Assembly (NCBI GenBank): GCA_900757615.1
Contig: CAAEON010000054.1
Span: forward strand, 20,742-84,741
Direction: 5' to 3'
Length of the DNA stretch: 64,000 bases
Source of the DNA: an uncultured Collinsella sp.
GTDB lineage: Bacteria; Actinomycetota; Coriobacteriia; Coriobacteriales; Coriobacteriaceae
Within the stretch, counting starts at the first letter, position 1, and each line of letters begins with the position of its first letter. The notes below the pieces were generated by a model. The model was given only the letters and a program-made list of their open reading frames with translations, had not been told where the DNA came from and searched no databases. Shown piece after piece: positions 42,665 to 53,969 of this stretch. The translations under genes were made by a program, and so were the position numbers.

Positions 42665-43521
42665 TAGATGTCCTCCTCTTCCTCATCATCGGAGCCCGAG
42701 GCGATAGCTGCCTTGGGAGCGTTTGCGAGGTCGATCTTGAGCGAAGCGATCTCATAGTTGATCAGGGCGAAGAAGCAGCCGATGCCGGCAGCGGCAATCA
42801 GGTTGCATCCCATGACAGCGGACAGGGTGAAGCCGAAGAAGAACGTGAGGAAGTCCGTCGGCTTGGAGATGACCTGCTTGAGCAGGATGGCGATACCGAC
42901 GGTAGGCAGCAGCGAGCCGACGGTGAACAGCGTCTTCATCGCGATGCCGTCCATGGGCATGTAGGTCTTCATGAGGTCGACCATGGCGGTGCCGCCCATG
43001 GTGATGATGAACGTCGGGAGGAACGAGCAGACGATGTGACCAATCCAAGGCAGAACGTTGTTGACCAGGTAGAGCTTGTGGAGATCGCCCTTCTCGAGCC
43101 ACTTCCAGCCCATGCCCTGCCACACCAGGTTGATGGTGGCGGTGCCATAGAAGAGCACAGTGCCGAGCGTGCCGACGGCGGCACCGAGGGATGCGGCCAT
43201 GCCGGCAGCCTCAGCAGAGGCGGGATCGATGCCCGAGTTCTTGATGGCGAGGATCGCCAGCGGGATGCCGATATAGGACACGGCGCGGACGTCGGCGGAG
43301 ACGGTTCCGCCGGGGGTCACGAGAGCGATGTAGACAACCTGGATGGCAGCGCCGACGAGGATGCCCGTCTGCATATCGCCCATGATGATGCCGACGATGA
43401 GGCCGGCGACCAGAGGACGACCCAGAGTGTAGTTGCCGATCGTCGTGCCGCCCATGCCAGGCAGTGATGCCAGGCAGGCGAACAGGCCGAACAGCGCGGC
43501 TTGGAATGCATTGATTGCCAT
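42664..43521 (-). CDS. PTS mannose/fructose/sorbose-family IIC component
   Basis: A 285-residue IIC membrane subunit with about seven hydrophobic segments. GRPLVAGLIVGIIMGDMQTGILVGAAIQVVYIALVTPGGTVSADV-type text spans residues 33-80 and is the family signature for the sugar-binding vestibule. AAAGGGGAAAGC precedes the ATG. It is the third gene of the IIA-IIB-IIC-IID operon, 72 bp after IIB. The C-terminus is very acidic (SDDEEEEDI), like that of IIA. Confidence 0.94.
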   Translation of the reverse strand: MAINAFQAALFGLFACLASLPGMGGTTIGNYTLGRPLVAGLIVGIIMGDMQTGILVGAAIQVVYIALVTPGGTVSADVRAVSYIGIPLAILAIKNSGIDPASAEAAGMAASLGAAVGTLGTVLFYGTATINLVWQGMGWKWLEKGDLHKLYLVNNVLPWIGHIVCSFLPTFIITMGGTAMVDLMKTYMPMDGIAMKTLFTVGSLLPTVGIAILLKQVISKPTDFLTFFFGFTLSAVMGCNLIAAAGIGCFFALINYEIASLKIDLANAPKAAIASGSDDEEEEDI

Positions 43522-43593
43522 GCTTTCCCCTTTCTTTATTCCTCAGCCCCTTTCCCCCAGGGCTGTAGGTACCAAAATGCGGCTGGCGCCTAA

Positions 43594-44082
43594 CTAGAAG
43601 CCAAACTGACCGCGGAACTTTGGCCACTCACCAATGGATTTCTCCTTGATAAGGGCGAACTCGACCGTGTAGCCGGCGTTGGTGAGATCCTCGAGCGCCT
43701 GGGCCTCTTCCTGCGTGATCGACTGGTTGTTGCCGAGCTTGGTGGTGCCGGGACGATCGTTGCAGGGACCGACGATGATGCGGTCCATGCCGGGCTTAAA
43801 GCCAAAATCGACGAGAAGTTCCTTCATGTCGAGCGGGTTCTTGGTGATCAGGAAGTACTTGGTGTCGGACTTGAGAACCTTCTCGGAGACCTCCTTGAAG
43901 TGCTCCTTGGTCCACACGAACGTCTTCTTGCCCGAGGCACTCTTGTAGGCCTCCTTGAGCACGGGGTTGGACGCTGCAGCGTCGTTGACGGCGATAAGAC
44001 CGTCGCAGGGATACTCGAGGGCCCAACGGGTAACGGTCTGCCCATGGATCATACGGTCGTCAATACGGACGAACGAAATCAT
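43594..44082 (-). CDS. PTS mannose/fructose/sorbose-family IIB component
   Basis: A 162-residue soluble IIB. The phosphorylated histidine is His14 in RIDDRMIHGQ, the standard site. Later blocks (WALEYPCDGLIAVND, GPCNDRPGT and the C-terminal IKEKSIGEWPKFRGQFGF) fit the family. It takes phosphate from IIA and gives it to sugar on the IIC/IID channel. AAAGGGAG lies five nt before the ATG. Confidence 0.94.
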   Translation of the reverse strand: MISFVRIDDRMIHGQTVTRWALEYPCDGLIAVNDAAASNPVLKEAYKSASGKKTFVWTKEHFKEVSEKVLKSDTKYFLITKNPLDMKELLVDFGFKPGMDRIIVGPCNDRPGTTKLGNNQSITQEEAQALEDLTNAGYTVEFALIKEKSIGEWPKFRGQFGF

Positions 44083-44161
44083 GCGTTCTCCCTTTCTTTA
44101 TCACCGGGGGTCTTTCCTCTTAACCCCCGCTCCATCACGAAAATTTGGGCGGATGCGCTGC

Positions 44162-44596
44162 CTAGATGTCGTCGTCCTCGTCGTCGGCGTCATCGGTCGG
44201 GACAACGAGCTCGGACATACCGTTCTTGCCCTCCTGCAGCATCATCTGCTTGAGGGAATCCAGGTCCATGGTGGCAAGCCCCATCATGGCGGTCATAGCC
44301 ATGGGCAGATTCATACCGCCGAAGGCAATGGTGTGGGCGAGCAGGCCCTTCTCGGCCAGCGTGTTCATGGCATTGGTGAGCGGCGATCCGCCCAGGATGT
44401 CACCAAGCAGGACAACCTCGTCATCGGCGGCAACGGGAGCGAGCATCGCCTTGACGTTCTCGACATACTCGTCAGCGCCCATGCCGTCCACGAGACTCGT
44501 CGACAAGATATTCGGGGCGTCATTGCCGAGCATCTTGAGGACACTGTGCAGTCCGGGAGCGAGCGTTCCGTGACTGACCATTACCAGATACCGCAT
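44162..44596 (-). CDS. PTS mannose/fructose/sorbose-family IIA component
   Basis: A 144-residue IIA and first gene of the operon. The active-site histidine is His9 in MVSHGTLAPG; LLGDILGGSPLTNAMNTLAEKG is the second family block. ATG at 44596 follows AGAGGAGA, while the open frame upstream is basic and unlike IIA. The acidic C-terminal tail (DDADDEDDDI) is unusual. It receives phosphate from HPr. A divergent GntR regulator and operator-like palindromes lie directly upstream. Confidence 0.93.
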   Translation of the reverse strand: MRYLVMVSHGTLAPGLHSVLKMLGNDAPNILSTSLVDGMGADEYVENVKAMLAPVAADDEVVLLGDILGGSPLTNAMNTLAEKGLLAHTIAFGGMNLPMAMTAMMGLATMDLDSLKQMMLQEGKNGMSELVVPTDDADDEDDDI

Positions 44597-44904
44597 GCGG
44601 TCTCCTCTCGACCTGCCGTGTGTCGCACGGCTTTGCTTTTTGCTGAGATTATTGTTGCGCCGGGGCATGTTCGGTACAAGAAAATAGTTGTGAACGGCAA
44701 CTATTCATCGGTTAACGGTAGCAACTATTTTTGTGCCTAAATTATTTTTTCTTCTAATTATTTTTAAAATAGCAGGTAGATTGCCTGATAAATGTTTTAT
44801 GTTCCTTATGCACCATACATACCAGCAAGAATCGGGCCTGGCATCTCCGGTTTGCCCCGCAGTGTCAGACCATGTCACGTACGCCCACGACATGGAGGTA
44901 CCCC
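44597..44904. promoter_or_regulatory. Divergent promoter region of PTS operon and GntR gene
   Basis: A+T-rich gap of 308 bp. ATAGTTG-n7-CAACTAT at 44684-44704 is a perfect inverted repeat, and another CAACTAT half-site is at 44722-44728. ATGTTCGGTACAA at 44667-44679 matches 12 of 13 bases of the motif upstream of the GH31 gene. These fit a GntR operator and a second shared regulator site. Confidence 0.55.
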
Positions 44905-45687
44905 ATGGATATGATCTCGTTTCTCGCCTCCGAACCCTTCGATCGCAGCGGTGATACGCCTCTCTATGTCCAACTTAAACATCGAATCGCCCTGCTTATC
45001 GCCAGCCAGGCGTTCGACACCAAGACGCCGCTGCCACGCGAGCTCGAAATCTGTGAGCGGCTAGAGTTATCGCGCGCGACCGTGCGCCGTTGCTTCCAAG
45101 ATCTCGTCATCGAGGGGCGCGTGGTGCGCAAACGTGGGCAGGGCACGTTCATCAAACCCCAAACCTCAGCACCCGGCATCGACCTGGCCCTGAATTTCAG
45201 CGCGCGGATGCGCGAAGCGGGACGGGTTCCGAGCTCGCAGATTCTCGCCTTTTCAAGCATACCGGCCGTCCGCGGCATCGCCTCTGGGCTCAAAGTGCCC
45301 GAGGGGACACCCGTCTGGGAGATTCGCCGCCTGCGTCTCGCCAACGACAAACCCATGGAGCTCAACTACGTCTATATCCCCGTGTCACTTTGCCCCGAGC
45401 TCACACGCAAAGACGTGGATGGCTCGCTCTACGCCTATATCGCGGAAAAGACCGGCATCCTGCCCGCAAGCGTCGATGCCGTCTACGAGACGGTCAACCT
45501 CGACAAGCATGAGGCACGCCTTTTGGGACAGAACACCGGTAAGGCAGCGATGCGCATCGTGCGTTCGACCTACGGCAAGACGGGAACCCCGTTCGAGGTA
45601 GGCGTGCTCATCAGCTGCGACGGTCAGGCAAAGCTGCACGTGCACATCGCCGCCGACAAAACAACCTTCACCGCCACAGCCCAATAA
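44905..45687 (+). CDS. GntR-family regulator with UTRA sensor domain
   Basis: A 260-residue HutC/FarR-type regulator. The winged helix (about 18-85) reads PLYVQLKHRIALLI, LPRELEICERLELSRATVRRCFQDLV and GQGTFI. The UTRA ligand domain (about 95-255) includes EIRRLRLANDKPMELNYVYIP and IVRSTYGKTGTPFEVGV. GGAGG before ATG 44905 fixes the start. UTRA domains of this type sense phosphorylated sugars such as GlcNAc-6-P. It faces the PTS operon and most likely represses it until imported sugar phosphate builds up. Confidence 0.92.
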   Translation: MDMISFLASEPFDRSGDTPLYVQLKHRIALLIASQAFDTKTPLPRELEICERLELSRATVRRCFQDLVIEGRVVRKRGQGTFIKPQTSAPGIDLALNFSARMREAGRVPSSQILAFSSIPAVRGIASGLKVPEGTPVWEIRRLRLANDKPMELNYVYIPVSLCPELTRKDVDGSLYAYIAEKTGILPASVDAVYETVNLDKHEARLLGQNTGKAAMRIVRSTYGKTGTPFEVGVLISCDGQAKLHVHIAADKTTFTATAQ

Positions 45688-45698
45688 ATCCAAAACGT

Positions 45699-45730
45699 GG
45701 GCGCCGTCGTTCAAACAAACGACGGCGCCC
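45699..45730 (+). terminator. Terminator after the GntR gene
   Basis: GGGCGCCGTCGTT pairs perfectly with AACGACGGCGCCC around a 6-nt loop, 12 nt after the stop codon. Confidence 0.85.
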
Positions 45731-45776
45731 GCACTCATTTTATATTCAGCCCTAGTCATCGCACAAAGCCCCTTCG

Positions 45777-45902
45777 GCAGCACACGGTGCAGCCAAGTCA
45801 CCGCAGGCCGGGGCGGGAGGCGGACCTTTCTCTCGGAAAACTTCGCGAAGCCCAGTTTCCGAGAGGAAGTGTCCGGCTGCCGCCCCGGCCGACCAGGTCA
45901 CA

Positions 45903-45918
<16 letters not shown>
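45777..45918. repeat. 142-bp nested palindrome reaching into the carB 3' end
   Basis: Outer arms GCAGCACACGGTG (45777-45789) and CACCGTGTGCTGC (45906-45918) pair perfectly; the right one is the last four carB codons. Middle arms GGCCGGGGCGG (45806-45816) and CCGCCCCGGCC (45880-45890) pair. Inner arms CTCTCGGAAA (45830-45839) and TTTCCGAGAG (45856-45865) flank CTTCGCGAAG, a second copy of the palindrome at 40581-40626. Confidence 0.85.
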
Positions 45919-49217
<3,299 letters not shown>

Positions 49218-49315
49218 GTTTAAAACCTCCTAGAGAGGCTGACTCAATGTTTTGGAAAAGTCAGCGAGGGTGCAGCTGGTGCATCAGGTTGCCGTGATGC
49301 GAGGGCGCGCTGGGC

Positions 49316-50821
49316 TTATGCCCGCGCGTCCGAAGCAGAACGGCAAGATGATGTGCCAGATGCAGCCGCAGCGTCGACCGGTCCGCCGTTCGGTAGAACG
49401 GCGGAACCATCGTCGGCGAAATTCCAGCCAGCCAGGCGGTCCTTCGCGGTGTCGATGTCCAGGTAGTTCTCCTCGCCGTCCATGAGTCGCGTAAAGGCGG
49501 TAAAGAGATAGTGGGCATCGGTGGGGCCGGGCGAAGCCTCGGGGTGGTACTGGACCGAGAAACACGGGGCGTCGAGCAGCTGGATGCCCTCGGCGGTGCC
49601 GTCGTTGAGGTTCACATGTGTCAGGCGAATGCGACCAAAGCGCTCGTTCATCACGACCGGCGCGACGCCGCGACGCACCCAGGCGCGCAGGTCGCCATCG
49701 GCCGCATGCTCGGTTTCGCCGCCGGAAAGCTCCGGAATCAGTTTGCCCAGACTGGGGAACAGCAGGCCAAAGCCGTGGTTTTGCGCGGTGATCTCCACGC
49801 GACGGCTCACCAGATTCATAACCGGCTGGTTACCGCCACGGTGACCGAATTTAAGCTTTTCCATTTGGGCGCCGCAGGCCAAGCTGATCATCTGGTGACC
49901 CAGGCAAATACCAAAGACCGGCACCTTGCCGATCAGCTGCTGCACCTGCTCGTAGGTCTCCACCACGGCATCGGGGTCGCCGGGGCCGTTGGACAAAAAG
50001 ACGCCATCGGGATTCATGCCGAGCACCTCACTCGCGGGCGTATCCCACGGCACGACGGTGAGGTCGCAGCCGGCACGGACCAGGCCCTCCAGAATACCGC
50101 GCTTCACACCGCAGTCGTAGGCGACCACTTTGTGACGGGCAGGAGCGGCAGCCACAAGCGCAAAGCCATGCGTGGCAGGCAGGTCGGCGGCCACAAACTC
50201 GTGAGGCGCGGGACAGCTCACGGTCTTGACCAGGTTCTCGCCCACCAGCGTGGGCGCTGCGGCCAGACGCTCGGCGAGCTCGTCGACGTCGAAGATCTCT
50301 GTCGAGATAATGCCCATCTTGGAACCATTGTCGCGCAGATGGCGCACCAGAGCGCGGGTGTCGACACCCTCGATAGCGACGATGCCGTGAGCGCGCAGGT
50401 ACTCCGGCACGCTGACGGCCGAGCGCCAGTTAGAAGGCGTGGCGCACATGTCGCGAACGATCATGCCGCGCATAGCCGGAGCGCTCGCAGGGCGCACGGC
50501 GTCGCCGGGGAAGGCCGACTGGACATCGGTCTCGTCGATACCGTAATTGCCGATCTGCGGATAGGTCATGGTTACAATTTGGCCGGCATAACTCGGGTCG
50601 GTCATGACCTCAAAGTAGCCCTCAAGCGAGGTGTTGAAGCAGACTTCGCCGGTCGCGGTGCCCTCGGCGCCGCATGCACGTCCATAAAAAATGGTCCCAT
50701 CCTCAAGATACAGGATACAGGGACCGCAGGTGCCCTTGCTGGTTTTGGCCAGCATACGCTGGCAAAGCTCGCTGGGCGCGAAGGTGCGGGCGGCAGCGCC
50801 CGCGGTATGGTTGTTCGCCAT
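49316..50821 (-). CDS. carA: Carbamoyl-phosphate synthase small subunit (long form)
   Basis: A 501-residue CarA, about 120 residues above the usual 360-385. The glutaminase triad is visible: Cys in VFGICLGHQM, His in SVQYHPEASPGP and the following Glu. Extra length lies in an insertion before THVNLNDGTAEG (containing ELSGGETEHAADGDLRAWVRRG) and in a 60-residue low-complexity tail after FTRLMDGEENYL. It supplies ammonia from glutamine to CarB. AAGGAGA four nt before ATG 50821 sets the start, and a CCGGTC/GACCGG hairpin lies next to it. Confidence 0.95.
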   Translation of the reverse strand: MANNHTAGAAARTFAPSELCQRMLAKTSKGTCGPCILYLEDGTIFYGRACGAEGTATGEVCFNTSLEGYFEVMTDPSYAGQIVTMTYPQIGNYGIDETDVQSAFPGDAVRPASAPAMRGMIVRDMCATPSNWRSAVSVPEYLRAHGIVAIEGVDTRALVRHLRDNGSKMGIISTEIFDVDELAERLAAAPTLVGENLVKTVSCPAPHEFVAADLPATHGFALVAAAPARHKVVAYDCGVKRGILEGLVRAGCDLTVVPWDTPASEVLGMNPDGVFLSNGPGDPDAVVETYEQVQQLIGKVPVFGICLGHQMISLACGAQMEKLKFGHRGGNQPVMNLVSRRVEITAQNHGFGLLFPSLGKLIPELSGGETEHAADGDLRAWVRRGVAPVVMNERFGRIRLTHVNLNDGTAEGIQLLDAPCFSVQYHPEASPGPTDAHYLFTAFTRLMDGEENYLDIDTAKDRLAGWNFADDGSAVLPNGGPVDAAAASGTSSCRSASDARA

Positions 50822-50981
50822 AATTCTCCTTCCCGGTCTCACAGGACCGGCTTAAAGGTGTGTAGTTAGGCCTCGCGGTATTGTAACCGCAAGCATGCCT
50901 CATGGCGTTAATTTCATCGAAATGTTTACGAAATGATAATTATGACTTTCTATGCATAATGATTTTTCTGGGACGGGGATT

Positions 50982-51021
50982 AAAAATCATCCCGCGGGGC
51001 TTGTGGCTCACACGGGATGAT
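50982..51021 (-). terminator. Terminator after the hypothetical gene at 51028
   Basis: On the minus strand ATCATCCCG pairs with CGGGATGAT, then TTTTTA follows. The 140 bp between it and carA is A+T-rich and probably holds the carAB promoter. Confidence 0.75.
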
Positions 51022-51027
51022 GGCGTC

Positions 51028-51993
51028 TTATTTTTTCTTGTCCTGTTCCAGCAGATCGGACGGCGTTCGGTCGGGCTTGCCGCCGCGGAAAATCTCGCGG
51101 CCATGCAGACGATGCTCCAGGTCACGTTCGGCCTTTTCCTCGTCAATCTTGGTCTGGCTCACCACCGGGTCCTCGATCAGCGACGAAACCGAGTTCACCT
51201 GTTTTTGAATGCGCTCGGCAATGGTGTCGTCCATGCTCACGATATGCATCTTCCAGTCGATGTTCGTGGCAGTCGATGAGCTCTTGGTCCACACAAACGT
51301 CAAAATGGCGCTCTGATGACCCCGCGCGGGAAACATGCCAAAGAAGGAATCGTGTTGAATGTTGCTATCCTCGTCGATATAGGCATGCACGTTATACACC
51401 ACGCGGTCGATCTTATCGTTGAGCAGCGCGTTGGTCGCAAGCGCCGCGGCCTGGATCTGACCATTGGACAGCAGTTCGAGCTCATTGGCAGACGACGTAT
51501 CCAGCACCGTTACCTCGACCGTGCCCGTACGCTCATCGGCCTCATCGACAGAAAAATCGAGCGGAAACTGCGTAAAGCCGTTGCCCCACTCAAGGCCGCC
51601 CTTCAGCGCCGTCGAAACGGTATCCACCGAAACGCTCTCGGACAGGTTGGCGGTGTTCAGGCGTCGCATCACGCCGTAGCCAATCTGCATGCCCACAATC
51701 AGCACCAAGATGCCAATGACCACGGCCATGGCAGTCTTCGTAATGGTATGGCTCACCTGCGAGCCCGAAGGGTCGTCCTCGGACAGCGGGTCGATATGTT
51801 TTGCCTGGCTCGCGCGGTCCTCGCTGCGCAGCTGCGCTAGCGCCGCTTTGTCACCGCGCTTGGCCGCAGCCTCCTTCTCACGCATGCGCTCGGTTCGCTT
51901 TTTGGCAAGCGTGGGATCCAAGACACCGGATGCATCGATTTCGGAGAATAACTCCGTCACTTCTTCCGGAGTCAAAGGGTTCTTGTCAGCCAT
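51028..51993 (-). CDS. Single-pass membrane protein of unknown function
   Basis: A 321-residue protein. Residues 1-82 are charged and cytoplasmic (RTERMREKEAAAKRGDKAAL), one membrane segment lies at about 85-108 (AMAVVIGILVLIVGMQIGYGVM), and residues 110-280 form an extracytoplasmic alpha/beta-like part. The end is basic. I recognise no family. ATG with CAGGAAGT upstream is fair. It follows the ABC exporter by 19 bp on the same strand, so co-transcription and a link to export are possible. No signal cleavage, lipobox or enzyme motif is seen. Confidence 0.7.
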   Translation of the reverse strand: MADKNPLTPEEVTELFSEIDASGVLDPTLAKKRTERMREKEAAAKRGDKAALAQLRSEDRASQAKHIDPLSEDDPSGSQVSHTITKTAMAVVIGILVLIVGMQIGYGVMRRLNTANLSESVSVDTVSTALKGGLEWGNGFTQFPLDFSVDEADERTGTVEVTVLDTSSANELELLSNGQIQAAALATNALLNDKIDRVVYNVHAYIDEDSNIQHDSFFGMFPARGHQSAILTFVWTKSSSTATNIDWKMHIVSMDDTIAERIQKQVNSVSSLIEDPVVSQTKIDEEKAERDLEHRLHGREIFRGGKPDRTPSDLLEQDKKK

Positions 51994-52012
51994 AAACTTC
52001 CTGTCATATCAA

Positions 52013-53785
52013 TCAGTCGAGCTCGTGCGCACGCGCACCTTCGAACTGCATTCGATAGTAACGGGCATAAGTGCCGCCACGGGCGAGAAGCACCTCGTGC
52101 GTGCCACGCTCCACAACGCGACCATGCTCAACGGTCGCAATCTCATCGGCATGCTTAATGGTCGAAAGACGGTGGGCGATGATAATCGTGGTGCGGCCGC
52201 GTGCCAGCTCTTCGAGCGACTCCTGCACCGCCTCCTCGCTCTCGTTATCCAAAGCACTCGTCGCCTCGTCCAAAATCAGGATCTTGGGGTTCTTGAGAAA
52301 CACTCGCGCGATGGCAACACGCTGCTTCTGTCCGCCCGAAAGACGGCTGCCGCGCTCGCCCACGACCGTGTCATAGCCCTGTGGAAGCGACTCGATAAAG
52401 GCATCGATGTTGGCGCGACGGGCGGCCTCGGCGATCTCTCCTGCCGTAGCACCCGGCTTGCCGTAGGCGATGTTCTCGCCAATCGTGCCGTCAAACAGAT
52501 AGACATCCTGCTGCACCAGGCCGATGGCGCGACGCAGGCTCTGCTGCGTCACATCGCGCACGTCCTGGCCGTCGATGCTAATGGATCCGGCAGCCACGTC
52601 ATAAAAGCGCGGCAGCAGCGAACAGGTCGTGGACTTGCCGCCGCCCGAAGGGCCAACCAAAGCGATGGTCTGCCCGGGCTTGATGGACAGATTCATATGG
52701 TCGATAACGGGACGCTCTTCGGCATCGCCCTCGCCCAGCTCAACGTCCTCGTAGTTAAAGCACACGTCGTGATACTCCACGGCGCCGGCAGTCACCTGCA
52801 GATCCGTAGCGCCCGGCTTGTCCTGGATATCCGGCGCGGTCGAGAGCACCTCGTCCATGCGCTTAAAGCCGGCGATGGCCTTCTGATACGTTTCGGCCGA
52901 ATTGACGAGTGTCTCGAGCGGCGTGCAGAACAGCGAAATATAGAGTGCGAAGGTTGCCATATCGACCGCCTGCAGCTGACCCTGGGCAACGAGCCAACCA
53001 CCCAGCAGCACCACGATCACGTACAGCACGCCCGAGAGCAGGCCATACGTCGCAGTATAGACGCCCATGGCGTGATACATGTTCTCCTTGGACGAAAGGT
53101 AGCGATTGTTGGAGGCGCGGAACTTAGAGCGCTCGGTCTCCTCATTGGCAAAGCTCTTGACCACGCGCATGCCCGCCAGCGAATCCTGCAGCTGCGCATT
53201 GATGCCGCTGATTTTTTTGCGATTGTCGCTAAAGACCTCGCGCATGCGCATGTTCTGCCAAAACATGATGACCGCAAACGCTGCTGTCACCACAGCCATG
53301 GCAAGCGCCAGCACCGGGGCGATGGTAAAGAGGATCACAAACGAGCCGATAATCTCGATGCCGCAGATGATGATCCACTCGGGCACGTGATGCGCCGCCT
53401 CGCAGATATCGAACAGGTCGTTGACCACGCGGCTCATCATGTCGCCCGAGCTGTTACGGTCGAAGTACGCAAAGCTAAAGCGCTCGTACTGGTCAAACAG
53501 GTCCTCGCGCATCTTGGACTCCATGCGCGCGCCCATCACGTGGCCCCAGTAGCTCACAAAGTAGCGGCAGGCGCAACGGATGATATACATCAGCACCAAA
53601 CCCACCGCGATCATACCGAGCGCCTGCATAATGGCAGCCTGACCCTGGGTAAACAACCCGCCGGTCAGATTGCGCAGAATAATAGGAAACGCAAGGTCAA
53701 TGGCAGCAAGCACCAGAGCGCAAACAGTATCGGCAACAAAAAGCCCCATCTGGGGCTCGTAATACGAGAGAAACCTTTTAAACAT
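52013..53785 (-). CDS. ABC exporter, fused membrane and ATPase domains
   Basis: A 590-residue type IV (MsbA/LmrA-like) half-transporter. Six membrane segments occupy 1-300. The ATPase spans about 335-580, with Walker A GPSGGGKST, Q-loop VQQDVYLFDGTI, signature LSGGQKQR, Walker B ILILDEATSALD and the H-loop His in IAHRLST. It would act as a homodimer at the membrane; the cargo is unknown. ATG at 53785 is chosen for TAAGGTG upstream. The structured repeat element at 53793-53942 lies immediately before this Shine-Dalgarno site, so it may influence translation. Confidence 0.93.
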   Translation of the reverse strand: MFKRFLSYYEPQMGLFVADTVCALVLAAIDLAFPIILRNLTGGLFTQGQAAIMQALGMIAVGLVLMYIIRCACRYFVSYWGHVMGARMESKMREDLFDQYERFSFAYFDRNSSGDMMSRVVNDLFDICEAAHHVPEWIIICGIEIIGSFVILFTIAPVLALAMAVVTAAFAVIMFWQNMRMREVFSDNRKKISGINAQLQDSLAGMRVVKSFANEETERSKFRASNNRYLSSKENMYHAMGVYTATYGLLSGVLYVIVVLLGGWLVAQGQLQAVDMATFALYISLFCTPLETLVNSAETYQKAIAGFKRMDEVLSTAPDIQDKPGATDLQVTAGAVEYHDVCFNYEDVELGEGDAEERPVIDHMNLSIKPGQTIALVGPSGGGKSTTCSLLPRFYDVAAGSISIDGQDVRDVTQQSLRRAIGLVQQDVYLFDGTIGENIAYGKPGATAGEIAEAARRANIDAFIESLPQGYDTVVGERGSRLSGGQKQRVAIARVFLKNPKILILDEATSALDNESEEAVQESLEELARGRTTIIIAHRLSTIKHADEIATVEHGRVVERGTHEVLLARGGTYARYYRMQFEGARAHELD

Positions 53786-53792
53786 AATCACC

Positions 53793-53942
53793 TTACGCGG
53801 TTTTACCAAACCGCGTTTCGTCTCGACGCTGCAAGTGCCCCATTTGGACAATCTGGCCTTCAATCGTCGGTCGCGTATATCCATACGCTTCCCTCCTCTT
53901 TTAGGCCACCTTCTCTCAAATGGAGCACTTTCGCTGACTTAT
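53793..53942 (-). repeat. Covarying structured element, copy 2
   Basis: Read on the minus strand: ATAAGTCAGCGAAA (53942-53929), arm GTGCTCCATTTG, AAGGT-GGCCT, an inner hairpin GCGTAT/ATACGC, ATTGA-AGGCC-AGATTG, arm CAAATGGGGCAC, GCAGCGTCGAG, then ACGCGGTTT/AAACCGCGT ending 8 nt before the exporter start. Constant blocks match copy 1 at 23793-23943; the pairing arms do not. Confidence 0.8.
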
Positions 53943-53969
53943 ACAAACCTGCGGGATCATCCCCGCTCG

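Noticed and set aside
49252..49315. Third copy of the AAGTCAGCGA structured element between carB and carA
   Set aside because: Ten bases (AAGTCAGCGA) match, but the other constant blocks and paired arms are absent, so the match may be chance.
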